Made by a program: the position numbers and the translations under genes. A stretch of DNA of 64,000 bases from Methanobacterium sp. (GTDB taxonomy: Archaea; Methanobacteriota; Methanobacteria; Methanobacteriales; Methanobacteriaceae), in the NCBI GenBank assembly GCA_018263005.1, contig JADFDH010000006.1, forward strand, positions 11,633 through 75,632, given 5' to 3'. Below are positions 39,581 to 48,164 of the stretch, piece by piece (within the stretch, counting starts at the first letter, position 1; each line of letters begins with the position of its first letter). The notes under the pieces were generated by a model. That model was not told the origin of the DNA. It worked only from the letters and a program-made list of their open reading frames with translations, and did not search any database.

Positions 39581-40306
39581 CTATCTTCTTTTTCCTGTTC
39601 GTTTAGCAGCGATGGAACCTACTTTTCTACCTGGTGGTGCGTGTCTGGATATGGTGGTCGGCCTACCAGGATGCTGTCTATTACCTCCACCGTGGGGGTG
39701 ATCTACTGCGTTCATGGCCACTCCTCTCACACCTACACTCTTCTTACCTTTAGCTTTCATAGCGTAGTGTCTGTTCCCTGCTTTAAGGAATGGTTTCTCT
39801 TTTCTTCCGCCTCCAGCTACCACTCCAATGGTGGCTCTGCAGTGGGGGTTGAATGCCTTTAATTCACCGGATGGTAATTCGATGATGGCTTTACCAACAT
39901 CATGGGTGATCAAAGAAGCGTAAGTACCGGATGATCTGACGAATTTACCGCCATCTCCTGGGTATTTCTCAATGTTATAAATAGGGGTACCTTCCGGAAT
40001 TTCAGCCAGTGGTAGGGAATTACCAGGACTTATAGGTGCTGATACTCCACAGGCAATATTATCATTAATTTTAATACTTTCTGGTGCTAAAATAAGTAAT
40101 TTTTCATCGTTTTCAAAGTTAACCAACGCCAGTGGGGCGCTTCTTCCGGGATCGTGGATGATGTCCACCACTTTACCCTGAAGGCTTCCTTCTTTTTCTA
40201 TATCATCATAAAATCGATAAGCGATCCTTCCCTTAAATCTGTGCGATGCACTTTTATAAGTGGGAGTTCCTCGTCCTCTCCTCTGAATTATCAATCGTTT
40301 TCCCAT
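39581..40306 (-). CDS. rplB: 50S ribosomal protein L2 (uL2)
   Basis: 241 residues. GKRLIIQRRGRGTPTYKSASHRFKG at the start and AMNAVDHPHGGGNRQHPGRPTT near the end, holding the functionally essential histidine of L2, are visible. It supports peptidyl transfer and subunit joining. Confidence 0.97.
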   Translation of the reverse strand: MGKRLIIQRRGRGTPTYKSASHRFKGRIAYRFYDDIEKEGSLQGKVVDIIHDPGRSAPLALVNFENDEKLLILAPESIKINDNIACGVSAPISPGNSLPLAEIPEGTPIYNIEKYPGDGGKFVRSSGTYASLITHDVGKAIIELPSGELKAFNPHCRATIGVVAGGGRKEKPFLKAGNRHYAMKAKGKKSVGVRGVAMNAVDHPHGGGNRQHPGRPTTISRHAPPGRKVGSIAAKRTGKRR

Positions 40307-40346
40307 TTTATTTTTCCTCCCTTAGGGATGTTATTATATATTATTA

Positions 40347-40607
40347 TTAGAATACTCCCATTTTCACAGCTATATCTTCTGCACTGTGTTCGGCTTCCAG
40401 TTTTATGTATGCCATTTTTTCACCGCGAGAAGTGATCTGGGTGTTGACCCTTTCCACCTTAACAGCGTAAAGATCTTCAAAGGCCGTTTTTATCTGTGTT
40501 TTACTGGCCGTCCTTCTAACCATGAAGGTTAATTCATTGTTTTGATCAATGGCATTCATACTTTTTTCTGTTAAATGTGGTTTTATTATTATTGAATAAG
40601 AATCCAT
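40347..40607 (-). CDS. rplW: 50S ribosomal protein L23 (uL23)
   Basis: About 86 residues from ATG 40607 (MDSYSIIIKPHLTEKSM); a TTG six bases upstream is the alternative. VRRTASKTQIKTAFEDLYAVKVERVNTQI is the family core. It docks signal recognition particle and chaperones at the tunnel exit. Confidence 0.95.
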   Translation of the reverse strand: MDSYSIIIKPHLTEKSMNAIDQNNELTFMVRRTASKTQIKTAFEDLYAVKVERVNTQITSRGEKMAYIKLEAEHSAEDIAVKMGVF

Positions 40608-40627
40608 TTTCAATACATCCTAAGCAT

Positions 40628-41416
40628 TTATTTGTTTTGGAATAATTCTCCTAATTTTTCTATGGCTGATTTTGTGTAAATGGTAAGTCTTCCGGGATGA
40701 GTTCCGGGGGCTAGTAATTCTGCGTTAAGGTTATCCACCACCACAATATCTACACCCGGATGGTTTCTTGCGCCTAGACTTATTCCTTTATCTTCTCCAA
40801 CAACCAGTAAAGGTCCTTTTGGTGTTTTGTATTTCCTTCCCCTTGTTTTACCTCTACCGGCCCGTATTTTTCGTCCTGATTTGGCCCTGACAACATCATC
40901 CATTATTCCCAATTTTTTCATGATCTCTCTGGTTTGGCTGGTTCGCTTAACCTTGCATAATTCATCATCAACTACCAGGGGTATTTGGGCAACTTTTTCT
41001 GTGCGATGACCTCTTTCTTTTACCAGTTCTGGTTTTGCTGTTGCGGCCACTGCAGATCTTATGGCTAATCTTCTTTCTTTTTTGTTTATTTTCTCATGGA
41101 TGATCCGAGCAGCTCTTGGTGGATGCGCCCTTCTTCCGCCTACAGCCTGGGGTACGAAAGCCCCTTTAGATCCGGCGGGGTGTCTGGAACCCTTCACCCG
41201 AGGAACCATAGCTGCACCACGGCCCGCTCCAAATGATTCGGCGGTGGTTCGCTTTCCAGCCATAGGATCTGTTCCCCATGGTTGAATTCTGGCTGTTTGA
41301 GCAGATATTACTGCTCTTTTTATGAGATCAGGCCTAAATTCTTCTGTAAAAATATCAGGAAGTTCGATTTCATCTATTTCTTCACCTTCCAATGAGTAAA
41401 CCTTGATTTTCGACAT
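40628..41416 (-). CDS. rplD: 50S ribosomal protein L4 (uL4)
   Basis: 262 residues, the longer archaeal form. The loop [35 protein letters not shown] extends to the exit tunnel. The C-terminal part has [22 protein letters not shown]3-L4-L23-L2 order is standard. Confidence 0.96.
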   Translation of the reverse strand: MSKIKVYSLEGEEIDEIELPDIFTEEFRPDLIKRAVISAQTARIQPWGTDPMAGKRTTAESFGAGRGAAMVPRVKGSRHPAGSKGAFVPQAVGGRRAHPPRAARIIHEKINKKERRLAIRSAVAATAKPELVKERGHRTEKVAQIPLVVDDELCKVKRTSQTREIMKKLGIMDDVVRAKSGRKIRAGRGKTRGRKYKTPKGPLLVVGEDKGISLGARNHPGVDIVVVDNLNAELLAPGTHPGRLTIYTKSAIEKLGELFQNK

Positions 41417-41461
41417 TTTAAATCACTCTTTTATATTACCAATGTGAATTTGATTTTTAAT

Positions 41462-42472
41462 TTAAACTCCCTGTTTAGAAGCTGTGCTGATAAATGATAT
41501 TTGAGCAGGGTCATTATGTTTTCCGTGGGGTCTTATGGCTTTTCTCAGCATCACCAGACGTTTCGATGGTCCGGGTACCGAACCTGCAATTAGCACATAG
41601 TTATTTTTCACCAGACCATATTTTACAAATCCACCCTGAGGGTTGACATCATCCACTTCTGATACGTCTCCAATTTTCAGGATCTTCTTATTGAACTCGG
41701 TTCTCTTATGGTAGCCCATCTGACCAGCCATGGGTACTGTCCACATGGTCCGGGAAGGTGACCATGGTCCAATTGAACCTACAACCCTTGCTTTACTGCT
41801 TCTTTTTGCTTTTCCGTATTGTATCCTTATACCGAATCTTTTAACCGGTCCCTGGAATCCTTTTCCCTTAGTAACTGCTATTGCATCCACATGTTCTCCA
41901 TTGGAAAAAGCGTCCGCATAGTTGATTTGTGAGCCCAATACTCCTATGGCATAATCCAGTTTCTCTTCTACACTGCTACCCCCAATACCACATTCCAGTA
42001 TTTCCGGTTTCTTCTTAGAAACACTGGTTAACCGGGGTTTGGTGTGAATTAAAACCCTTATTTCTTCTACTACATCTAATTTCTTCTTTAATTCTTCTAT
42101 CCGTGCTTCAGGATCATAATCTTCAGGTAGGGTGATGGTTCTTTCCAGATCTTCATCCAGGTCCCCTGCCAGAATGTCGGTCATGGTTGCCAGACCGTAA
42201 GTATCCTTACGGTAGGCTCTGATGGCCATTACAACAGCTGGGGGTGTTTCCAGTACGGTTACTGGTTTGCTTATTTCCATTCCTTCTGTTGGTGAGTTTT
42301 TTGTGTTGTCCAACATGGTTACGTGGGTCATTCCCACTTTATAGCCTGGAAATCCTAAAAGCCCTACTTCTTCAATTTCAGGCCAGGAGCTGGTTTTTGG
42401 TGATTCCTTAGCCGCTCTCTTCCTAGGACTATATGCAATTGATCCTTTTCTTGGTTGGTGATGTCTAGTCAT
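41462..42472 (-). CDS. rplC: 50S ribosomal protein L3 (uL3)
   Basis: 336 residues. HHQPRKGSIAYSPRKRAAKE at the start and KGFQGPVKRFG, with the tryptophan-finger region GPWSPSRTMWTVPMAGQMGYHKRTE, are archaeal/eukaryotic L3 features. First ribosomal gene of the long cluster, 43 bases after the SPOUT gene. Confidence 0.96.
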   Translation of the reverse strand: MTRHHQPRKGSIAYSPRKRAAKESPKTSSWPEIEEVGLLGFPGYKVGMTHVTMLDNTKNSPTEGMEISKPVTVLETPPAVVMAIRAYRKDTYGLATMTDILAGDLDEDLERTITLPEDYDPEARIEELKKKLDVVEEIRVLIHTKPRLTSVSKKKPEILECGIGGSSVEEKLDYAIGVLGSQINYADAFSNGEHVDAIAVTKGKGFQGPVKRFGIRIQYGKAKRSSKARVVGSIGPWSPSRTMWTVPMAGQMGYHKRTEFNKKILKIGDVSEVDDVNPQGGFVKYGLVKNNYVLIAGSVPGPSKRLVMLRKAIRPHGKHNDPAQISFISTASKQGV

Positions 42473-42515
42473 AAAATTTTTCCTCCTTACATTGGCAAGA
42501 TTCTTTAAATCCGAG

Positions 42516-43328
42516 TTATTCCGTATTTAAGAGCAAGTTAAATACAGATAATGTTGATAATACCGCCTCTTCAGTCCTTACAGTTTTAGTTCCCTGTTCC
42601 GGGACGGTGTTTACCTCAAAGTTCACGTCCCTTTCATCGATTAAATCGTGCAAGCCTGAATATGGACCGCCGAACAAAATAGCTATCCGTTTGGAGCCCT
42701 TTAAACTATCTTTAACTTCATCTAAAATAGAAACAATAGATACAGCATATTTACTTGTTCCAATAACCAGATCCGGTTTTGGTTTAAGCATCCCTATACT
42801 ATCATGCAAATTCTTATAAGTAGATAAAGTCTTATAACCCCAATAAACTTCTGGTTTATCAGGTTCTACAATTATTTCCTTGGCAAGCTTGGTTACCCGA
42901 AAGCTTAAGACTTTGTTTACGCTGAGCTTTTCCTTGCACAACGCCAGTCTGTCAGCACCAATGTCAACAATGGTGCCCTTTTTTACTCTTTTTATGGTTA
43001 GTCCCTGTCTATAATCACCTTGTCTGACTTCTTCAGTGGGGTGATGTGGAGTGCGCAGCGGTGGAAGTATCCCTGCATAACGCAACTCTTTAGTTATAGG
43101 AAATACCTTTTTTTTAAGGTACTGAGGTGTATTCATATAAGTGAGAACATCACTAATAAACTTTACCTCTTCTTTAGTAGAATTATCACTGTAAATCACT
43201 ATTCTGTCAACCCGAAATAGAGCTGCAGATCTTCCTATCAAGCCTACTTTATAGGTTCTAAGTTTTAAATCTTTTGTTTCCGCCAGAATTGAAGCTGGTA
43301 AAAAGATGGATATATGTTTTCCTTCCAT
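42516..43328 (-). CDS. SPOUT-family RNA methyltransferase-like protein (MTH1/C9orf114 family)
   Basis: 270 residues. KHISIFLPASILAE at the N-terminus and the knot region RIAILFGGPYSGLHDLI near residues 220-237 fit the SPOUT superfamily group that includes MTH1 of Methanothermobacter and human SPOUT1. An OB-like insertion (about 90-155) is present. Substrate RNA in archaea is not established. It heads the ribosomal cluster with a TATA box just before the ATG, so its transcript is short-leadered. Confidence 0.88.
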   Translation of the reverse strand: MEGKHISIFLPASILAETKDLKLRTYKVGLIGRSAALFRVDRIVIYSDNSTKEEVKFISDVLTYMNTPQYLKKKVFPITKELRYAGILPPLRTPHHPTEEVRQGDYRQGLTIKRVKKGTIVDIGADRLALCKEKLSVNKVLSFRVTKLAKEIIVEPDKPEVYWGYKTLSTYKNLHDSIGMLKPKPDLVIGTSKYAVSIVSILDEVKDSLKGSKRIAILFGGPYSGLHDLIDERDVNFEVNTVPEQGTKTVRTEEAVLSTLSVFNLLLNTE

Positions 43329-43351
43329 CTTTTAATGTCTGTTTACTATAG

Positions 43352-43364
43352 GTTTATATATATC
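43352..43364 (-). promoter_or_regulatory. TATA box heading the long ribosomal cluster
   Basis: GATATATATAAAC on the minus strand lies 24-36 bases before the SPOUT ATG at 43328, so transcription should begin at or close to the start codon. It is the best promoter candidate upstream of L3. Confidence 0.6.
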
Positions 43365-43479
43365 TATTACAGTAAATTAGTTTTGATTATACTTTTTCCT
43401 GATATTTATAAATTACCCATTCAAACCTATATAAAATTATATACAGATCGGATCAAGGGAACGATATATATAATAATAT

Positions 43480-43582
43480 AGATCCTAACCATGACCAGTT
43501 TGATATAAATAATAATGGATCCTATCCATGATCGAGTTAAAATCAATGATAAATATCCAATGACCAGTTCGATTTGATTTTA
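43480..43582 (-). repeat. Three degenerate ~36-bp tandem units
   Basis: Units begin AGATCCTAACCATGACCAG, GGATCCTATCCATGATCGAG and ATATCCAATGACCAGTTCG on the plus strand at about 43480, 43517 and 43553. They lie past the 3' end of the METTL5-like gene. Confidence 0.65.
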
Positions 43583-43672
43583 TAGAGATCTGATATAGAT
43601 ACTCTTCTATTGAATATTTTTTTTTAAGATTCGAATATTGAATGTAAAATAGCTCACATACAAAAATTAGCA

Positions 43673-44293
43673 TCATCCTTTTACTATCCTTAAAACAACC
43701 ACTTCCACTTCTACTTCTTCTTTCTGGTGGAAATCATACATATGTGGTATGGGAAAATGATAGTAATAAGATTGAGACACATAAGCACCTTCTGATTCGA
43801 ATAACTGCTTAACAAATTTCTCAGTCTCTTTTAAATGAAATGAATATACCACTGGAGCTACTTTAACAGATTTAGATATGAAAATCCTATCTGCTTCCTT
43901 TCTATGGGCTTTCTGAGCACCGAATGGTGGGTTCTGCACCACAGTATCGGCTTTCTCATTGAACTCACCAATATCTCCGGTAATGAACCGGCAACGATCA
44001 TCCAAACCTCTTTGAGAAGCTTCCTTACGGGCTATCGCCACAGCCTGAGGATCAGCATCCACACCCACCACCTGAGAAGCACCCAAAAGAGCAGCGCCAA
44101 CAGAAAGAATACCCGTACCACATGCCAGATCCGCAACTTTCAAACCCCCAATATCACCTAAAGAATAGGCATTCCACAGAATATCCGCAGCAATCCCAGC
44201 CGGTGTCTGATACTGTTCCATATCCACTTTAGGCTCTTTGAAAGTTGCAATGGACTCAAGAGCCATTTCCAGGTGTCTTTTCTTCCGAATCAT
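43673..44293 (-). CDS. METTL5-like N6-adenine rRNA methyltransferase
   Basis: 206 residues, a class I SAM-dependent fold. VADLACGTGILSVGAALLGA is motif I, GVDADPQAV motif II, and VVQNPPFGAQK is the NPPF motif of N6-adenine methyltransferases. Similarity to METTL5, which makes m6A on small-subunit rRNA in eukaryotes, suggests a 16S rRNA target here; that is inference. It is divergent from pycA. Confidence 0.85.
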   Translation of the reverse strand: MIRKKRHLEMALESIATFKEPKVDMEQYQTPAGIAADILWNAYSLGDIGGLKVADLACGTGILSVGAALLGASQVVGVDADPQAVAIARKEASQRGLDDRCRFITGDIGEFNEKADTVVQNPPFGAQKAHRKEADRIFISKSVKVAPVVYSFHLKETEKFVKQLFESEGAYVSQSYYYHFPIPHMYDFHQKEEVEVEVVVLRIVKG

Positions 44294-44651
44294 AAAAATT
44301 CAATTATATTATCTATAGACCGTTCTAAAAAAATAATACCCTACAATTCATTTAAAGTAAAAAAAATTTATGATTCATAAAATAAAAATCAATCCCAACC
44401 ACCATTATTAACTGATTGAACTAAAAAATAAGACATATCACCATTCCAATCTGTCCTGAGTAAATTATTGATATCCTAAGCAATAGGCCAGTCCCCAATA
44501 GATTAACTCAAACTATATAAAGGAAAAAAATATATAGAATTGTAAATAAATAGATAATAAATATTAGATATAAAAATAAGTAAATTAAACAGGGTTTAAC
44601 GGTGCTTAAAGAATAGATCATAAATTTATCAGATTATAAGGAAAGATTTTC
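44294..44651. other. 358-bp divergent spacer upstream of pycA
   Basis: AT-rich, with two TATA-like stretches for pycA (44512-44523 and 44565-44577) and AAGGAAAG before the ATG. The promoter for the divergent methyltransferase is not clear. No gene or RNA is visible. Confidence 0.6.
44512..44523 (+). promoter_or_regulatory. Possible TATA box of pycA
   Basis: ACTATATAAAGG is a strong archaeal TATA match. It lies about 130 bases before the pycA ATG, implying a leader near 100 bases; the weaker box at 44565-44577 would give a leader near 50. Confidence 0.45.
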
Positions 44652-46139
44652 ATGTTCAATAAAATTTTAATAGCCAACCGTGGTGAAATAGCCATAAGAG
44701 TGATGAGGGCTTGCAGAGAACTAGGAGTGAAAAGCGTAGCCATATACTCAGACGCTGATAAAAACTCACTCTTCGCCAAATATGCTGATGAAGCACTGCA
44801 CATCGGAGAATCAGCCCCCAGCCAAAGTTATTTGAATATCGATAAGATAATGGACATGGTTGGAAAGTCAGGAGCAGAAGCCATACATCCCGGATACGGA
44901 TTTCTAGCAGAAAATCCAAATCTAGGTAAAGAATGCGAAAAACAAGGCATCAAACTAATAGGCCCCCCATACTCTGTGATAGAGGCCATGGGAGATAAGA
45001 TCACCGCCCGGAAACTGATGAAAAAAGCCGGAGTACCCGTGGTCCCCGGGACAGAACAGGGATTAAAGGACATAAGCGAAGCCACCCAGATAGCAGAAAA
45101 TATAGGATACCCGGTGATGGTTAAAGCATCCGCCGGTGGAGGTGGCATAGGCATGAGAATAGTCTATGAAGAAGATGAACTATTAAGAGCCATAGAATCC
45201 ACCAAATCAGTAGCTGAATCTGCATTCGGAGACTCCACAGTATATATAGAAAAATATGTGGAAGAACCCCGACACATAGAATTCCAGATACTGGCCGATG
45301 AAAAGGGAAACACCATCCACGCCGCAGAAAGAGAATGCTCCATACAAAGAAGAAACCAGAAACTAATCGAAGAAGCACCATCACCCATCATGACCCCCGA
45401 ACTCCGGGAAAAAATAGGAAAAATAGCAGTCAGAGCAGCATCATCTATAGGATATACAAATGCAGGTACGGTTGAATTCTTATATTCCAAGGGAGAATTT
45501 TATTTCCTGGAAATGAATACCCGTGTACAGGTTGAACATCCCATAACCGAAGCAATAACCGGAATCGATTTGGTGAAAGAACAGCTGAAAATCTCATCCG
45601 GTGAAGAGTTATGCTGCACCCAAAATGAAATAAGAGTAAACGGACACTCCATCGAATGCAGGATAAACGCAGAAGACCCCTTAAACGATTTCGCTCCCAA
45701 CCCAGGTAAGATCACAGGATACCGATCCCCCGGTGGACTGGGTGTAAGGGTGGACAGTGGCGTGTACATGAACTACACCATACCCTCCAATTATGACTCC
45801 ATGATATCCAAGCTCATAGTCTGGGGAAGGAACCGTAACGAAGCAATCAACCGCATGCGCAGAGCCCTATCAGAGTACATAATATTAGGAGTTAAAACCA
45901 CCATACCCTTCCATAAAGCCATGATGAACAGCCCCCATTTCCACAAGGGAATACTACACACCCATTTCGTTGATGAATATAGAATTGAGATCACCGACGA
46001 TATGAGGAAAGTGGTTGAAAAAGACCGGGAAATGGAAGAACGGCTTAAATCAACTTTCTTACCCACGAAAAAAGTAGCAGCAGTATCCGCTGCGGTATCC
46101 AGTTATATAGCCCATGCATCCCATAAAAAATCAAAATAA
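44652..46139 (+). CDS. pycA: Pyruvate carboxylase subunit A (biotin carboxylase)
   Basis: 495 residues, matching methanogen PycA. FNKILIANRGEIAIRVMRA at the start, IHPGYGFLAEN, the ATP-grasp loop KASAGGGGIGMR and the active-site segment FLEMNTRVQVEHPITE are present. It carboxylates biotin with bicarbonate and ATP. PycB, not in this window, transfers the carboxyl group to pyruvate to make oxaloacetate for the incomplete reductive TCA pathway. birA follows directly, which favours PycA over an acetyl-CoA carboxylase subunit. Confidence 0.95.
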   Translation: MFNKILIANRGEIAIRVMRACRELGVKSVAIYSDADKNSLFAKYADEALHIGESAPSQSYLNIDKIMDMVGKSGAEAIHPGYGFLAENPNLGKECEKQGIKLIGPPYSVIEAMGDKITARKLMKKAGVPVVPGTEQGLKDISEATQIAENIGYPVMVKASAGGGGIGMRIVYEEDELLRAIESTKSVAESAFGDSTVYIEKYVEEPRHIEFQILADEKGNTIHAAERECSIQRRNQKLIEEAPSPIMTPELREKIGKIAVRAASSIGYTNAGTVEFLYSKGEFYFLEMNTRVQVEHPITEAITGIDLVKEQLKISSGEELCCTQNEIRVNGHSIECRINAEDPLNDFAPNPGKITGYRSPGGLGVRVDSGVYMNYTIPSNYDSMISKLIVWGRNRNEAINRMRRALSEYIILGVKTTIPFHKAMMNSPHFHKGILHTHFVDEYRIEITDDMRKVVEKDREMEERLKSTFLPTKKVAAVSAAVSSYIAHASHKKSK

Positions 46140-46173
46140 AGCAATATAAAAATAAGAATAATAGGTGATTATT

Positions 46174-47148
46174 ATGCTCCAGAACAAGATATTAAAATTG
46201 CTTTATGATAAAAAAGGTGAATTCATCACCAACCAAGAAATAGAAGACCAAACCGGCGTTTTAAAAGAAAAGATAGATGATTATATTCAGATCTTCAAGG
46301 AAGAAGGTTACCGGATCGACAAATCAGAAACCGGGTATCGCCTCAGCGGAACACCCAACATACTGCTTCCCTATGAAATAAAGAAGAACCTGAAAACGAA
46401 GTACATGGGAGGGAACATCCACTTCTATAAGGAGGTGGACTCCACTAATGATGTAGCACGAAAACTCGCTGATGAAGGAGCTGCAGAGGGAACCATAGTC
46501 ATAGCGGAAAGTCAGCGCAGTGGTAAAGGTAGAAGGGGTAAAAAGTGGATCTCACCATCCGGAGGTGTTTGGATGACCATAATCCTCCGTCCAGATGTGG
46601 AACCTAACAAAGCACCCCAACTAACACTGGTCGCTGGAGTTGCCGTTGCCGAAACCCTGGATGCGGAATGCGGCTTGGATATTGGGATAAAATGGCCCAA
46701 TGACATATTAATCGGTGATAAAAAAGTCTCCGGAATACTCACCGAAGTGAAAACAGACCTGGGCCAAGTAGATTATGCTCTGGTAGGTATAGGGATAGAC
46801 TTAAATATGGATATAAACCTATTCCCCCCTGAAATACGTGGAGGCGCAACATCACTGAAGGCAGAGTTGGATAGGGAGATAAAAGGGGCTGAACTGGTTC
46901 AGAGATTCCTTCAAAGATTCGAATATTATTATGGAGAATTCAAAGAGGGCAACTTCCGAGAAATACTTAACCAATGGCGCAGACTATCCAGTACCATAGG
47001 AACCTATGTAGAAGTGCATAAGAAAGGAAGAACCGTATATGGGGAAGCTGTAGGCGTGAACAAAGACGGTAAACTCATATTAGAAATGGATGACGGTTCC
47101 CTGCGCAAGATAATATCAGGGGAATGCATCCATACCAAGAAGGAATGA
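46174..47148 (+). CDS. birA: Biotin--protein ligase with N-terminal HTH
   Basis: About 324 residues from ATG 46174; GGTGA lies five bases upstream, so a GTG nine bases earlier is rejected. An N-terminal winged-helix segment (about 1-60) precedes the ligase domain. That has the biotinyl-AMP motif GKGRRGKKW near residues 117-125 and KWPNDILIGDKKVSGIL. It attaches biotin to PycB. The HTH suggests it could also repress biotin-related genes, as in E. coli BirA; its operator is not visible here. Confidence 0.94.
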   Translation: MLQNKILKLLYDKKGEFITNQEIEDQTGVLKEKIDDYIQIFKEEGYRIDKSETGYRLSGTPNILLPYEIKKNLKTKYMGGNIHFYKEVDSTNDVARKLADEGAAEGTIVIAESQRSGKGRRGKKWISPSGGVWMTIILRPDVEPNKAPQLTLVAGVAVAETLDAECGLDIGIKWPNDILIGDKKVSGILTEVKTDLGQVDYALVGIGIDLNMDINLFPPEIRGGATSLKAELDREIKGAELVQRFLQRFEYYYGEFKEGNFREILNQWRRLSSTIGTYVEVHKKGRTVYGEAVGVNKDGKLILEMDDGSLRKIISGECIHTKKE

Positions 47149-47259
47149 AAAGATATAATTTAATTATTTAATCCCTAATCATGTGCTTAATGATTAAAAA
47201 ATCGAAAGCAAAATTATAATTTGGAACTTAGAATTTGAATTCCTTCATTTAGTAAAATA

Positions 47260-47271
47260 TTTATATAAATA
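47260..47271 (+). promoter_or_regulatory. TATA box upstream of a possible small RNA
   Basis: TTTATATAAATA is a strong TATA match but has no protein gene downstream on the plus strand. A start about 25 bases on (near 47290) coincides with the base of a stable hairpin. Confidence 0.45.
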
Positions 47272-47289
47272 GGAATTAATTTTATAATA

Positions 47290-47365
47290 CAGGTAAAACC
47301 TGGGAGTCAGTGTACCTTGAGATGCACGTTAATAGTACTTCCAGGTTCTGATTCTGATTTTATTA
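47290..47365 (+). ncRNA. Possible structured small RNA
   Basis: AACCTGGGAG (47297-47306) pairs with CTTCCAGGTT (47338-47347), a ten-pair stem. The loop contains a shorter GTGT/GCAC hairpin, and a T-rich tail follows. The TATA box at 47260 is placed correctly. A terminator for the convergent birA and DUF3800 genes is the main alternative. It does not fit a box C/D RNA: D-like CTGA boxes lie at the end but there is no C box. Confidence 0.35.
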
Positions 47366-47980
47366 TTATTTATTCCATATTTTTGATATAAAACAATTAA
47401 TATCAATGATATTAGTGTAGAGACTATTTTTATGTTCATATTTCTGGAAAAAAGACCATGCAATCATATCTGCAAACTGCAACCCAGACCAAGCATGAGA
47501 ATAACTATGGTAAATTTTTATATTCTTTATAATTGAATTATTTGAAATTTTAGCCCGAAAATAATGATCAAAATCATCCCGAAGCATTTGTTTTCCCTTT
47601 GATTTATCAATTCTAACTTCTAAATGGCCATTTATTTTTATTTGATGAGTAAGATATCCGGCTACATAATTATAAAGCATATTTTTATCATTAATAAGGA
47701 ATTCACTATGAAGATTAGTTTTATTTAAAACTGCGGCCAGGATTTTGGAATTATCAATTTTATTTAGCTCTTTTAACATGTGTATTCTAACTTCAAATGA
47801 TGATTTATTTCCCTTAATTTCATTTACCTTAGAGAGCTCTTTTTTAAATTTATTCCTCCTCATATTCTTTATTACCCTATCTAATGGTCTGAAATCTTTG
47901 ATTAAAAGTGCAACAATTATTAAATAATTCGATCCGTTTAATCCGAGATCTCCACTCTCATCAATGTACATATAGTTCAA
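47366..47980 (-). CDS. DUF3800 family protein (RNase H-like fold)
   Basis: 204 residues. YIDESGD at the N-terminus, the mid-protein RIDKSKG and the C-terminal HSYSHAWSGLQFADMIAW supply the conserved acidic residues of DUF3800, predicted to have an RNase H-like nuclease fold. The start is a TTG (47980) or the ATG at 47971. It is markedly more AT-rich and Asn/Ile/Lys-rich than its neighbours and has no partner gene, suggesting recent acquisition. DUF3800 genes often occur near mobile elements and defence loci; function unknown. Confidence 0.82.
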   Translation of the reverse strand: MNYMYIDESGDLGLNGSNYLIIVALLIKDFRPLDRVIKNMRRNKFKKELSKVNEIKGNKSSFEVRIHMLKELNKIDNSKILAAVLNKTNLHSEFLINDKNMLYNYVAGYLTHQIKINGHLEVRIDKSKGKQMLRDDFDHYFRAKISNNSIIKNIKIYHSYSHAWSGLQFADMIAWSFFQKYEHKNSLYTNIIDINCFISKIWNK

Positions 47981-48164
47981 TTAAAACCCCATTATTATGA
48001 AGTAAATTCTAAGTAATAAAAATTAGGTAATATATATGATTTAATTATTCAAGTTCATAAAATAATTAATCATTGGTAATTCTTATTAGATGTTAAAATC
48101 TACTATTTATATTACAATTTTTTAACCAAGCCTTTCCAATATTCTACTATAATAAGTGATATAC

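Larger units (their letters stand above)
43329..43672. other. 344-bp spacer with repeats and the SPOUT promoter
   Basis: The spacer is very AT-rich. It holds the SPOUT TATA box at its left end and a degenerate ~36-bp tandem repeat at 43480-43582. A 63-codon open frame here is composed of the repeats and has no ribosome-binding site, so I do not call it. Confidence 0.6.

Noticed and set aside
43485..43676. 63-codon frame after the METTL5-like gene
   Set aside because: Built from the degenerate tandem repeats, overlaps the upstream gene end and has no ribosome-binding site.
47290..47365. Box C/D guide RNA
   Set aside because: CTGA-like D boxes are present at the end but no C box (RTGATGA) is seen near the start.
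47366..47980. Complete defence island around DUF3800
   Set aside because: Only one gene; neighbours (birA, PIG-L deacetylase) are not defence genes and no mobile-element ends are visible.
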